NCBI GenBank assembly: GCA_964642725.1
Contig: CAZXQG010000003.1
Span: 1 to 64,000, forward strand
Direction: 5' to 3'
Length of the DNA stretch: 64,000 bases
Source: JAGVPT01 sp964642725
GTDB lineage: Bacteria > Bacteroidota > Ignavibacteria > UBA10030 > UBA8401
Below, one piece after another: positions 7,165 through 16,304 of this stretch. The position numbers and the translations under genes are program-made. The notes beneath the pieces are model-generated. The model worked only from the letters and a program-made list of their open reading frames with translations. It made no database searches and was not told the DNA's origin. How positions within the stretch are numbered: position 1 is the stretch's first letter; each line of letters begins with the position of its first letter.

Positions 7165-9749
7165 GATGTCTCCCGTAGTGTAAAATAGAATGTCGCTCCA
7201 CGGCCGACTTCGGCTTCAGCCCAAACCTCGCCGGAGTGCCGCCGAATGATACGTTGCACGGTTGCTAACCCGATCCCGGTCCCGGGAAAGTCAGAAATCT
7301 TGTGCATCCGCTGAAATGCTCCAAACATTTTGCTAGCGTATTGCATATCGAACCCCACTCCATTGTCGCGTACAAAATACACGGTTTTCCCGTCTGAATT
7401 GTTCTTCCCAAATTCTATTATTGCTTCAGGGCGGGGAGCTGTGAACTTGGAAGCATTGTCGAGAAGATTGGTCATTGCAATATCGAGAAGCTGAGAATCT
7501 CCCTCAACGATCAACCCGTCCTCGATAGTGAACTGAATTCGGCGGCCCGGATAAAGTTCCTGCATCCTGGCGGCGATCGACCGAGTGAGCCTCGAGAGGT
7601 TCACCGGTGTGTACGTAATTTCGGCGCGCGTGACTCTTGAAAGTTGAAGCAGATCGTCAATCAGCGCCCCCATTCTCTGAGCTTCTCTGCGTATTCTCTT
7701 AACATATTCATTCGCTTTCTCATCAAGCGATGACCGGTAATCCTCAGCAAGCGCGAGACTCCACCCGTCGATGCCCCGCAGAGGAGCCCGGAGATCGTGT
7801 GAGACGGAATAGGAAAATGCTTCCAGTTCCCGGTTTGCGGCTTCCAGTTGCGCGGTGCGGTCTTCGACCCGTTGTTCGAGTTCAATATTAAAACGCCGGA
7901 TTTCGTCATCGGCTCGCCTGCGTTCGGTAATATCTTGGATTGTTCCCACCATACTGATGAGCAGGCCGCTCCGGTCGAAACCAAGTTCTCCACGCCCCCA
8001 TACCCATCGTTCAGCTCCGTCGTTGCGTCTCACAATCTTGTATTCCCGGTTAAACGGTTTTGCCGACGCAATAACATCATTGGAGAAGTATCTCAGCATC
8101 TCTTCCTTCTGTTCGGGATGGACAACATCAAGCCATACGTTGACGGTCCGTTCTTCTTCAGCGCTTAAGCCGAAGATCTCGTCCAGCACTTCGGAACTTG
8201 TCCATTTCCCTTTCACGAAATCGAACGCGTATGAACCGATGTGTCCGACGCGTTGAGATTCCTTGATCCAGAAATCCCGTTCGCGGAGGGCTGCCTCTGA
8301 TTTTTTTCGCTCCGTCGTATCCCGTGAGATATTTTGGTAAAAGAGTGTCCCTTCAATCACGATAACGCGGGCACTCACCTCAACGGAAAATGTCGTCCCA
8401 TCTTTTTTTCGATGGATAGATTCATATCTTGCTCCGCGATACAGGTTAAGGAGACGAAGTTGTTCCGAAAAATGTTCCGCGGATTCTTCAGTTTCGAGCG
8501 TGATAATGTTTAAACCTATCAGTTCATCGCGCGAGTAACCGTAGGACTCAAGCGCCTTGTCGTTGACTTCAACAATCCTCAACTCTTTGTCGGCAAGAAT
8601 AATAATGTCGTTCGCAAAACGGACGAGGTACTCGAAATGCTGCACGAGGGCGCGCCGTTCCTGCTCTGCCAGCAATTGCGTCCGGAAAAAGCGGACCCGT
8701 TGGTGCCTCCACCAAAATCCTACTGTTGCAATCGTCGCAAGGACGAGAAGGCCGCCGACTAAGGCGTCCATCCACGCCTGTTGGCGCAGAATGTCATCAA
8801 TTTCTTCCCGGTCGATTTTGGTCACAAGATACCATGGGGAGTCGGGAATTTTTTTTATCGAAGCCAGAACCGGCACTCCCCGATAATCGACACCCACTGC
8901 GGTACCTTCAAAACCCCGCACCGCCATCGCGGCAGGACGCCTTTCTGACAACGCTGATACTCGGTAGACCAGAGCCGAATTACGAACAAAACGGAGCTCG
9001 TTAAGAAACACGACATCATTTCCTTCCCGGCGCAACAGGAGCGATTCTGCACTGCGGCTCTCAGAAGGCCAGGATTGTATCAGGGGATAAAGAAACCTCT
9101 GAGGGTCGATGCGAAACAAAAAGACCCCCGCAACCGGAACATCGCTTGTGTCCCCGGTCATCAAGGGAATAGCCAGATCTGCGACAGGCTTATTCGAATT
9201 CTCCTCAAGGTGCAAATCTGACAGAATCACTTCTCTTTTGATCCGTGCATCCCGGATCAACGCCCGATCTTCATTTCCAATATTATTCCCAATGTTACCG
9301 TATGACAATCGCAGCGTGCCGGCGGCGTCGAAAAGCCCAGCCGCCTGATACCCGTTGTGCGTGCACATGACCTGAATCCATTGAAGGAGTTCATTCCCCG
9401 GACATTTGTGTTCAAAGTATGCTTCCGTCTGCCGGGCATACGCGGGATTTTTCGCAATTACCATCCCATCCCCCATGCGCTCAACACGCCATTGGGCGAT
9501 TTGATGGACTTTCAGTTCAGAGATCACCGCGAGGTCCGACTCACGCTCATGAATAATTCGCATCTCCTGATCCTTATAGTAGCCAAACACTGCAATGACA
9601 ATTCCCGAAACAAGAAGCAGAAAAAAAAGAATCATTGCCAACGGAATCGATTGAATCCTTCTCCGGATGCGTATGACAATGCCCCGCATCGTCACAGCTG
9701 TTCCGCGAATTCGTTTTCCTGCATCAATGAGAACGCGGTTCATCGGCAT
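7161..9749 (-). CDS. Membrane sensor histidine kinase, periplasmic sensor-PAS(x2)-HisKA-HATPase
   Basis: 862 residues. A first membrane helix (about 36-57, MILFFLLLVSGIVIAVFG), a roughly 270-residue extracytoplasmic region resembling a double-Cache sensor, and a second helix (about 329-347) anchor the protein. Two PAS domains follow (about 370-483 and 490-612). A coiled coil with ELEQRVEDRTAQLEAANREL leads into the HisKA box FSYSVSHDLRAPLRGIDG with H651, the phytochrome-like subtype. ATPase motifs (NLLDNASKF, RDNGVGFD, GTGIGLATV) are intact. The ATG at 9749 lacks a strong ribosome site; a second in-frame ATG lies at 9743. It overlaps the receiver gene downstream by 4 bp, which makes that receiver its likely partner. 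A 16-bp palindrome sits 40 bp upstream of the start. Confidence 0.92.
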   Translation of the reverse strand: MPMNRVLIDAGKRIRGTAVTMRGIVIRIRRRIQSIPLAMILFFLLLVSGIVIAVFGYYKDQEMRIIHERESDLAVISELKVHQIAQWRVERMGDGMVIAKNPAYARQTEAYFEHKCPGNELLQWIQVMCTHNGYQAAGLFDAAGTLRLSYGNIGNNIGNEDRALIRDARIKREVILSDLHLEENSNKPVADLAIPLMTGDTSDVPVAGVFLFRIDPQRFLYPLIQSWPSESRSAESLLLRREGNDVVFLNELRFVRNSALVYRVSALSERRPAAMAVRGFEGTAVGVDYRGVPVLASIKKIPDSPWYLVTKIDREEIDDILRQQAWMDALVGGLLVLATIATVGFWWRHQRVRFFRTQLLAEQERRALVQHFEYLVRFANDIIILADKELRIVEVNDKALESYGYSRDELIGLNIITLETEESAEHFSEQLRLLNLYRGARYESIHRKKDGTTFSVEVSARVIVIEGTLFYQNISRDTTERKKSEAALRERDFWIKESQRVGHIGSYAFDFVKGKWTSSEVLDEIFGLSAEEERTVNVWLDVVHPEQKEEMLRYFSNDVIASAKPFNREYKIVRRNDGAERWVWGRGELGFDRSGLLISMVGTIQDITERRRADDEIRRFNIELEQRVEDRTAQLEAANRELEAFSYSVSHDLRAPLRGIDGWSLALAEDYRSSLDEKANEYVKRIRREAQRMGALIDDLLQLSRVTRAEITYTPVNLSRLTRSIAARMQELYPGRRIQFTIEDGLIVEGDSQLLDIAMTNLLDNASKFTAPRPEAIIEFGKNNSDGKTVYFVRDNGVGFDMQYASKMFGAFQRMHKISDFPGTGIGLATVQRIIRRHSGEVWAEAEVGRGATFYFTLRETS

Positions 9750-9788
9750 TGTTATGGAATAATAAAATTGAATTCATGTTTGCGAATC

Positions 9789-9804
9789 TGCCCCATTTGG
9801 GGCA
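9789..9804. promoter_or_regulatory. Perfect palindrome upstream of the membrane kinase, possible operator
   Basis: TGCCCC-ATTT-GGGGCA is a perfect 6+6 inverted repeat in the 172-bp gap between the sigma-54 activator gene (ends 9922) and the kinase gene (starts 9749). It resembles, but does not equal, NtrC-type enhancer sites (TGCAC-N-GTGCA style). There is no T-run after it, so a terminator is less likely. A role as a binding site is inference. Confidence 0.35.
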
Positions 9805-9921
9805 CGACCCAATCACCGCGGGAGACTTTTTGCGTTTAATGCTTTCATTTTTCCTGCCAATAGAGTCTACGCGTTGTTCGGGGTACCCCGCTCTTCTTTC
9901 AGCATCATTGCATGGCGGAGG

Positions 9922-11370
9922 CTACAAATTGCTTTCTGCTTCGCCGGCCATGGCTCTTACGGAATAGACGCGCTGCCCCGACTTGATCTTCAGTTGGTCC
10001 ATCTTGTACCGTAACTTCGAACGAGTAATTCCTAACACTTTTGCCGCCTGCACCTGATTCCCGTCGGTGATCTCGAGTGTCTGGAGGATAAGATCTTTCA
10101 GCACTGCGGTCATTCCAATTCCCTTTGCAGGGACTCTCAAGAAAAATTCCCCGTTCGCCAATCCCGCGGGATTTGGCTCCCGGCTTTCATCATTGCCGAG
10201 AAATGCAAGTTGATTCTTGGTGATAACGGCGGCATCGTTCAAGAGGACAACGCGTTCAATTGCATTTCGCAGCTCGCGGACATTTCCTTTCCAGGGGAGC
10301 CTTAAAAGGAGTTCCTTTGCATCCGGCTCAAGTTGCGGCGTCTGCTTGTTGAACTTCCTGCTGAATTCCTGGACGAACGCATAGGTCAGCGCTTCGATGT
10401 CTTCCTTCCTCTCACGAAGCGGCGGTATCATCACGACGGCAACATTCAGGCGGTAGAAAAGGTCTCCGCGGAATCTTCCTGCATCAACCTCTTTAGCGAG
10501 ATTTTTATTGGAGGCGGCAATGACGCGAACGTCGACGGAAATTTCTCGTGTCCCGCCCAGCCGGTAAAACTTGCGCTCCTCGAGGACTCTGAGAAGTTTT
10601 ACCTGCATGTCGAGCGACAATTCTCCCACCTCATCAAGCAGAATCGTCCCTCCGTTCGCCATCTCGAATTTCCCCTGTTTCATCCGCTCCGTTGCACCGG
10701 TAAAGGCTCCTTTCTCGTACCCGAAGAACTCGCTCTCTGCAAGATCCTTCGGGATCGCCGCGCAGTTGAGTGCGATGAACGGCTGGCCGCTGCGTACAGT
10801 GCTTTTCTGGTGAATAAACCGGGCCACAAGTTCTTTCCCTGTTCCGCTTTCCCCTTCGATAAGAACCGTTGTGCTTTCCCCGCCGGCGAGCTTCTCAGTA
10901 ATTTCAAGTACGCGCCTGAGCGCAACGCTGTTGCCGATAATGCCGCTGCGGGAACGCTGCCGCTCAAGCTCCTCTTGAAGCATGGAAACCCTGGTCTCGA
11001 GATGGGCGAACTCCAGATTCTTTTCGATGAGAACAATAAGATGGTTGAGGTCGAATGGTTTCACAACAAAATCCGCCGCACCTTCCTTCATCGCCTGGAC
11101 GGCGAGCGAGACGTCGGAATGAGCCGTCATCATGATCACCGGCACTTTCCATCCGTCGAATTTGATCTGCTTAAGAATCTGGATACCGTTCGCCGCTCCG
11201 AGATAAATGTCGAGCAAAACGACATCCGGATTGAACGACGCGAGTTGAGCAAGAAACTCCTCCCGATTTGAACTCACCGCGATAGTGTAGCCGGCATCCG
11301 TGAGGACGTTCTTCACCGAAACTGTCAGCGACCTCTCATCGTCCGCGACTAAGATTCTACCCTTCTCCAT
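9922..11370 (-). CDS. Sigma-54-dependent response regulator, NtrC family
   Basis: 482 residues from the ATG at 11370, preceded by GGAGAAAGAA; a longer frame to 11451 would overlap the kinase by about 95 bp and start inside it. The receiver has D54 (VVLLDIYLG) and a KPFDL lysine loop. The AAA+ domain has Walker A GESGTGKE (173-180), the sigma-54 contact loop GAFTGA (221-226), Walker B TILLDEVGEL, and the arginine-rich FYRLNV region. A C-terminal Fis-type helix-turn-helix (AAKVLGITRSKLRYKM) completes the classic NtrC layout. Its start overlaps the end of the REC-PAS kinase by 14 bp, so that kinase is its expected partner. It activates transcription by sigma-54 polymerase. Target genes cannot be read from this window. 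Confidence 0.95.
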   Translation of the reverse strand: MEKGRILVADDERSLTVSVKNVLTDAGYTIAVSSNREEFLAQLASFNPDVVLLDIYLGAANGIQILKQIKFDGWKVPVIMMTAHSDVSLAVQAMKEGAADFVVKPFDLNHLIVLIEKNLEFAHLETRVSMLQEELERQRSRSGIIGNSVALRRVLEITEKLAGGESTTVLIEGESGTGKELVARFIHQKSTVRSGQPFIALNCAAIPKDLAESEFFGYEKGAFTGATERMKQGKFEMANGGTILLDEVGELSLDMQVKLLRVLEERKFYRLGGTREISVDVRVIAASNKNLAKEVDAGRFRGDLFYRLNVAVVMIPPLRERKEDIEALTYAFVQEFSRKFNKQTPQLEPDAKELLLRLPWKGNVRELRNAIERVVLLNDAAVITKNQLAFLGNDESREPNPAGLANGEFFLRVPAKGIGMTAVLKDLILQTLEITDGNQVQAAKVLGITRSKLRYKMDQLKIKSGQRVYSVRAMAGEAESNL

Positions 11371-13012
11371 TTCTTTCTCCGATGCTTGTTGGTGGCGTTG
11401 GTAAGATAATTCGAACGAGCGTCCCGCCCTGGGAAGGAGATTCCAACCCAATATCTCCGCGGTGCCGTCCGATGATATACTTTGATAGCGCTAACCCCAG
11501 ACCTGTTCCTCCCGATTTTGTCGTTCGAAAAGGTTCGAACAAGACTGCTTTCATTTCCGGCGGAATCCCATGCCCGGAGTCTTGAACGGTAATTTCAACG
11601 CTGGGACCAGTCGTCCCCTCTTCAGAAGACTCAAGCGTCCGTGTCGTCACGGCGATCACGCTGTTTTCCGGCGAGGCATCGATTGCATTTTGCAGGATGT
11701 TCAACATGACCTGCTGGATTTGCTTTTGGTCGACCATCACATCCGGAACGTTTTCATCGAACGCGGTCGAGAGGGAAATATTTTTTTGCTGGATGGCAAG
11801 CGAGACGAAATGAAGAGATCGCGCGATGATGGCATTGATGGAATGCTGTTGGAGCGACGGGGGCGTGACGCGTGCAAGGCCGAGCGTGTCCTCAATGACA
11901 TGCTGTATTCGGTCGGCTCCCTCTAGGGCTGCGATAATCGACTCGTAATCCGGCGATGCACTGTCGATCTTTCTCTGGAGGTACTGAAGGTTGAGCGTGA
12001 CGCCGGCGAGCGGATTGCGAATCTCGTGTGCAATGCCGGCGGCAAGCCGTCCCATGAGCGACATTTTTTCCATCTGCATCAGAGTATTCCTGATCTTCTT
12101 CTGCTCGGTGATGTCGCGAACGAAGAGCATCACTCGTGGGTCGTTCGGCTGGGACAACGGGCCTGCACTCACATCGACCTCAATCTCTTCTCCATCTTTC
12201 GTTTGCATCAACGCTTCTCGCGCTACCACCTCTCCATCTTGAAAGAGCGAGAGGTCTGAAAGGTGTTCTTCAACGAACGGCAGAACCGAGAGACGGAGCA
12301 GTTCTTCTTTTGAATACCCGAGGAGCGCTATCCCCTGGTTATTCACATCGACGATCGACCGTGATTCTCCGTCAAGGACAAAAATAGCGACGCTCGCATT
12401 TTCAAAGAGCCCGCGGTAACGAACTTCAGACGTTTGCAATTCCCTGTTTTTTCTCGCGAGCGTCGAAGCATACATTTCTAGTTCTTTCATTTTTTCTTCA
12501 AGCTTCTTCGTCACGAGCGTGTGATGCTTTTCAAGAAATGACTGATCGTCGATCGCAGACGATGATTCGGGAACTCGATCGGGCTGAATGCCGTAACTCT
12601 GGAGCGTTACTTCCTTCACTGCCTCAATAAGCGTCGCCAACCCCGCGTATTTCATCACGTACCGGTCTACTCCGACGTTACGCGCTAATTCCTGGTCCTC
12701 CTCGTCGACATAATTCCCTGTATAGATGATAAACGGTGTCTTTGCGTGTTTCGTGTTTTCCTTGATCTTCTTGCACAGCTGAAACCCGTCCATTCGCGGC
12801 ATCATCGCGTCGGCGATAATGAGATGAACCGTTTCACGGTTAAAAATTTCAAAAGCCTCCACACCGCTCCGGGCCGAGATCGTGTTGTAGCCGCTCTCCG
12901 CAAAGAGATCCTGGAGCAATTCGAGGTTTTCATCAACGTCGTCAACCACAAGGATGGTTAACGGGTTGGGCTGTCGTTCTACCGGATTGCTGTCGTGGCG
13001 AGATGCGGTCAT
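11357..13012 (-). CDS. Cytoplasmic histidine kinase, REC-PAS-HisKA-HATPase
   Basis: 551 residues without membrane helices. The N-terminal receiver has D68 (IIADAMMPRMDG) and T98. The usual KP dipeptide of the lysine loop reads VMKY, a mild departure. A linker coiled coil (about 160-195) precedes a PAS domain (about 196-305). The HisKA box is GRLAAGIAHEIRNPLAG with H329, the NtrB-like subtype, and the ATPase motifs NILQNAIDA, DSGHGIP and GGTGLGLAL are present. GGAG lies ten bases before the ATG. The gene overlaps the NtrC-type regulator by 14 bp, so the two form a cognate pair. The receiver at its own N-terminus suggests input from another kinase; that is an inference. Confidence 0.93.
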   Translation of the reverse strand: MTASRHDSNPVERQPNPLTILVVDDVDENLELLQDLFAESGYNTISARSGVEAFEIFNRETVHLIIADAMMPRMDGFQLCKKIKENTKHAKTPFIIYTGNYVDEEDQELARNVGVDRYVMKYAGLATLIEAVKEVTLQSYGIQPDRVPESSSAIDDQSFLEKHHTLVTKKLEEKMKELEMYASTLARKNRELQTSEVRYRGLFENASVAIFVLDGESRSIVDVNNQGIALLGYSKEELLRLSVLPFVEEHLSDLSLFQDGEVVAREALMQTKDGEEIEVDVSAGPLSQPNDPRVMLFVRDITEQKKIRNTLMQMEKMSLMGRLAAGIAHEIRNPLAGVTLNLQYLQRKIDSASPDYESIIAALEGADRIQHVIEDTLGLARVTPPSLQQHSINAIIARSLHFVSLAIQQKNISLSTAFDENVPDVMVDQKQIQQVMLNILQNAIDASPENSVIAVTTRTLESSEEGTTGPSVEITVQDSGHGIPPEMKAVLFEPFRTTKSGGTGLGLALSKYIIGRHRGDIGLESPSQGGTLVRIILPTPPTSIGERNGEG

Positions 13013-13320
13013 TGTAGACTCCGGATTGGCGAATCACCGATTCATTTTTTAAACAACTGGCTGAATAACGTTGTGCAACATTACAGCATTAGCCACGTGA
13101 ATGCAATCCGCGCAACCGTGTATTTTTGACCCTAAGCGGTAGCGCGTAGGAGTCTCCGGAAAACAAAAGGCAAATCGCCGGATATACCTAAGCAATGGCG
13201 AGTTCTGGCCACTTCGTTCAAGAGCTTGAGATTCGGGAATACACTAAGTGAGAAATGGGATGAAAAACCGGGGAGGCAGGATGCTGTATTTCTAAAGAAG
13301 GAGAACAGCGGCTCGGGTGA
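13013..13320. other. Intergenic region, no gene seen
   Basis: This 308-bp gap separates two minus-strand two-component units and should contain the promoter of the REC-PAS kinase. I see no protein-like frame, tRNA or strong terminator hairpin in it. Confidence 0.5.
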
Positions 13321-14007
13321 TTAGGGGATCACGGCAATTCCATGCTTGATCGCATACGTTACGAGGCTCGCAGTGTCGTGTAAGTCAAGCTTTTTCATGA
13401 TGTTATTGCGATGGGTATCTACCGTGCGAACGCTGATATACAGGAGGTCGGCAATTTGTTGATGCGATTTTCCTTCCGCGATCAACTGGAGAATCTCTCT
13501 TTCCCTCGTCGTGAGCGGTCCAACGTACGGAGACAAATCACTCTCTCCGCCGGTATTGGTCCCGGGGTTCGTCCTTCTGAGATAGCCGTCCAGCATGATT
13601 TTGGAAATCGTTGGGCTGAAAAAAGCAAGGCCGTCGTAGACCGCATGAACCGCGGAGTAGAGATCGTCAGGAGAAACATTTTTCAGCAGATACCCGTTGG
13701 CGCCGCTTTGAAGAATCTGCACAACGTACTCTTCGTTGTCGAACGCGGAAAGGACAAGTATCTTTACATCGGGATGTTTCTTCTTAATAAGGCGAGTAGC
13801 GTCAAGACCGCTCATCTCCGGCATGCTGATATCCATAAGGACAACGTCCGGATCCTTCAGCAGGGAAAGTTCGACCGCAATCTTCCCGTTCGGGGCCTCG
13901 CCCACTACTTCAAAATCCTGGTTCAACGAAAGTAGCGAAACAATCCCTCTCCGAACGATCACATGATCGTCCGCAACAATAATTCTGATTTTTTTCTTAT
14001 CGGCCAT
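13321..14007 (-). CDS. NarL/LuxR-family response regulator
   Basis: 228 residues. The receiver has the acidic pair D13-D14 (IIVADDHVIVRRG), phospho-acceptor D59 (VVLMDISMPEMSG), and a 'NGYLLKNVSPDDL' loop with the conserved lysine. After a linker rich in Gly/Thr (about 140-158) comes a LuxR-type helix-turn-helix, with LTTREREILQLIAEGKSHQQ and VRTVDTHRNNIMKKL. It should bind DNA as a phosphorylated dimer. Its ATG overlaps the 3' end of the HisKA_3 kinase by 11 bp, the standard arrangement for a NarX/NarL-like pair. A 308-bp gap follows. The regulated genes cannot be told. Confidence 0.95.
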   Translation of the reverse strand: MADKKKIRIIVADDHVIVRRGIVSLLSLNQDFEVVGEAPNGKIAVELSLLKDPDVVLMDISMPEMSGLDATRLIKKKHPDVKILVLSAFDNEEYVVQILQSGANGYLLKNVSPDDLYSAVHAVYDGLAFFSPTISKIMLDGYLRRTNPGTNTGGESDLSPYVGPLTTREREILQLIAEGKSHQQIADLLYISVRTVDTHRNNIMKKLDLHDTASLVTYAIKHGIAVIP

Positions 14008-15568
14008 TGAGAGGAATCTCTATGTTGATGGACGTTCCTTTTCCTGTTTCGCTCGTAAGTGTAAACTTCCCCTCAAGCCCTTCAATCCGATCTCTCATGT
14101 TGACAAGGCCGAGGCCGCTCGTCCAGAGACCCGGATCCCTGGCGGAATTGTTGTCGAACCCTTTACCGTTATCGGATATCGCCAGGAGCAGCCTCCCCCC
14201 TGATTTTTCGATCTCGACTCTGGCATTTTTTGCCTCGGAGTGCTTCGCGATATTCGTGAGCGCTTCCTGAATGACACGGTACACTGTCGCTTCAACTTTC
14301 GGGTCGAATCGTTTGAGATCTTCGGGGCACGACAGCACGAGAAAGATCTTCGTCCTCTCTTGAAAACGATCGGCGTAAATTCGGAGAGCTGACGCCAGGC
14401 CCAGATCGTCGAGGATCGCAGGGCGGAGGTCGAAGGCAATCTGCCGGATAGTGTTCAACGTCTCATCAATGACCTGCTTCATCAGCGTAACACGTTCTAC
14501 CGCATCGTGATCGGTTATCGACGCCTGCCGGACGAGCAAATCGAGGTTGAGGCGAAGACCAGTGAGCGCCTGGCCGATACCGTCGTGCAAGTCTCGCGTG
14601 ATCCTCCTTCGTTCTTCCTCTTGAATAACCGTAAGCCGCGACGTGAGCGTGGCCATCGTTTTTGAATACTTGACACTCTCCTGATACAGTATTGCGTTCT
14701 CGAGCGCGAGAGCAGTCTGATTGGCGAGGTTTGTTGTAAGCTGGATTTCTTCCTCAGTGATTTCGTGATACCGGCGATAGCCGACAACGAGGGCTCCAAA
14801 TCGTCGTTCCTTATTTGTAATCGGAACCCCAAATGCAGAGACAAGGTTTTCCGCTTCCATGACCGGAAATTCCCGCGGGTCGACGAGAGGCTTATCCGGA
14901 AAATTGTCTATAATGAAGGCCTGCTGCGAGGCAATAACTCTGCCCGGTATCCCCTGGTTGTTTTCGGTCATATCCGCCGTGAAAAATTCCGACTTATTGC
15001 CGACCATTTCGCGGTATGAGACGAACGAACTCTTAACATCGAGGGTTGCCACAGCCACGAAATGAGATTCAAGAAGCCACGCTATGTTCTTGACGACGAG
15101 CTTTAATACTTCGTCAACGTCGAAACTCGAAGTCATTTGCCGGCCGATCTCGTACAACGCAAGGGTGTACCGGTTCCTGTACCGAAGCTCGATTTCGGGC
15201 AAGCGTTCACCCGCAGTACCCAACATTACCGTGTGAAACTTCCCGGGTTCAACACACTCCGATTTGAAGCGCGCATGCACCGTGAACTCGCCTTTTGTCT
15301 GAAGCCTGGCCGTAACAACCGATTTTCCCTTCTCCGCAAGCTCACGCCAGTGCTCCTCGAACTTCTCTCGGTCTTCAACATGGATCACATTCACAAGCTG
15401 GATCGCCTCCAGCTCTTTAATGCTGAAACCACTCATAAGGAGAAAACGGTCGTTGACTTCCAGGATCTTTTGTCCATCGTCGGTAATCACCAAAGGGTGT
15501 CCCTGGTCTTTTTTCATGACCTTAAGCTCCGTATTGCGAACTACAGGATAGTGTTTCGATCCAATCAT
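13997..15568 (-). CDS. Sensor histidine kinase, PAS-GAF-HisKA_3-HATPase (NarX-like)
   Basis: 523 residues, no membrane helix. An N-terminal PAS-like domain (about 22-120) is followed by a GAF domain (about 145-290; QTALALENAILYQ marks its end). The HisKA_3 dimerisation box ERRRITRDLHDGIGQALTGL has H328. The short ATPase domain carries EALTNIAKHSEA, ISDNGKGFD and SGLGLVNMRDR, typical of the NarX/DesK class. GGAGGCGGC lies directly before the ATG. The partner is the overlapping NarL-type regulator. The 147-bp gap upstream separates this pair from the flagellar genes, so flagellar control is possible, but nothing in the sequence shows it. Confidence 0.94.
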   Translation of the reverse strand: MIGSKHYPVVRNTELKVMKKDQGHPLVITDDGQKILEVNDRFLLMSGFSIKELEAIQLVNVIHVEDREKFEEHWRELAEKGKSVVTARLQTKGEFTVHARFKSECVEPGKFHTVMLGTAGERLPEIELRYRNRYTLALYEIGRQMTSSFDVDEVLKLVVKNIAWLLESHFVAVATLDVKSSFVSYREMVGNKSEFFTADMTENNQGIPGRVIASQQAFIIDNFPDKPLVDPREFPVMEAENLVSAFGVPITNKERRFGALVVGYRRYHEITEEEIQLTTNLANQTALALENAILYQESVKYSKTMATLTSRLTVIQEEERRRITRDLHDGIGQALTGLRLNLDLLVRQASITDHDAVERVTLMKQVIDETLNTIRQIAFDLRPAILDDLGLASALRIYADRFQERTKIFLVLSCPEDLKRFDPKVEATVYRVIQEALTNIAKHSEAKNARVEIEKSGGRLLLAISDNGKGFDNNSARDPGLWTSGLGLVNMRDRIEGLEGKFTLTSETGKGTSINIEIPLNGR

Positions 15569-15715
15569 GCCGCCTCCGGCCCGGTAATAATAGTCCTCGG
15601 GAAGTAATATACAAAACGTCGCTTACAATGGAAAGAAGAAGAGGGAAGGTCGGAGCTGAGAATAATCAGTTAGGCCGGATTCGAAGGAAGCAGAAAGATG
15701 AAACGGAATAAGACG

Positions 15716-16024
15716 TTAGCGGACGGTAACGGTATTCGGGGGGAGAAAGAAGTCAACGCGCACTTCGAGTTGGCAATCAGGCGTTTCAAACAACAGATCG
15801 TCGCACAAAATTAATTCTTCAACGCTGTCCGGGCTTGTTTCGCCGAGGCTCTTCAGGTAGACCGTGTATTCGAGCAAAAGACAATAGAGGTCAAATGAGA
15901 GAATGAGCCTTGGCTTCTCTTTCGCTTTTTTTTCAACCGATGCGCTGATCGTGTTGATATATGTGCACAGCTCGAGCGCCTTCGTGAGCAGTGCTTCGAC
16001 TCCTGACATGAACACTATTCCCAT
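15716..16024 (-). CDS. Unknown protein at the end of the flagellar filament operon (102 aa)
   Basis: I do not recognise this protein. The frame starts four bases after the stop of the FlgM-like gene, which argues for translational coupling. A second ATG at 16009 (MSGVEALLTKALELCTY) is equally possible. The N-terminal half is predicted helical (LTKALELCTYINTISASVEK), followed by RLILSFDLYCLLLEYTVYLK. The C-terminal half is acidic and ends with a beta-like stretch (LEVRVDFFLPPNTVTVR). No signal peptide or membrane helix is obvious. Its position last in a series of flagellar secretion and regulation genes suggests a flagellar accessory role, which is an inference from context only. Confidence 0.6.
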   Translation of the reverse strand: MGIVFMSGVEALLTKALELCTYINTISASVEKKAKEKPRLILSFDLYCLLLEYTVYLKSLGETSPDSVEELILCDDLLFETPDCQLEVRVDFFLPPNTVTVR

Positions 16025-16028
16025 AAGT

Positions 16029-16295
16029 TTATTGAGACACTTGCTTCTTGATATCCTTCAACATTGCGTCGGCCACTTTTTCAATGACCTCGCGCTGTGA
16101 GTAGAAGCCTTCGTCGATCTTCTTTCCGATTTCTTTCAGCTTGTTTGTCTTATCATTCTCGTAGAGCGACCGCGCTTCTTCCGAAACATTGACCTTGTCC
16201 TTCGATGATGCTTTGGCTTCTTGTTCGTCCTTTACTTTCTTTGACATTGATGGCTGAACAGGAGCGCCGCTGCCCGTGACTTCACTGATACCCAT
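16029..16295 (-). CDS. flgM: FlgM-like anti-sigma-28 factor (putative)
   Basis: 88 residues, preceded by an excellent GGAGG seven bases from the ATG. The N-terminal 30 residues are low-complexity and probably disordered. The C-terminal part has the FlgM pattern: DKVNVSEEARSLYEND, then KLKEIGKKIDEGFYS and REVIEKVADAMLKDI, which correspond to the two helices that clamp FliA in known FlgM proteins. FlgM holds sigma-28 inactive until it is exported through the finished hook-basal body. The match is by motif shape and position within filament genes, not by strong identity. If correct, it would close a feedback loop on the sigma-28-type promoter upstream of flagellin at 20307-20333. Confidence 0.65.
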   Translation of the reverse strand: MGISEVTGSGAPVQPSMSKKVKDEQEAKASSKDKVNVSEEARSLYENDKTNKLKEIGKKIDEGFYSQREVIEKVADAMLKDIKKQVSQ

Positions 16296-16304
16296 AACAT
16301 CCTC

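Noticed and set aside
9750..9830. Sigma-54 promoter before the membrane kinase
   Set aside because: The only GG/GC pair has spacing shorter by one base than the strict requirement.
10333..11271. 312-codon plus-strand frame
   Set aside because: Antisense to the NtrC-type activator, whose domains are complete. The frame has no recognisable domain.
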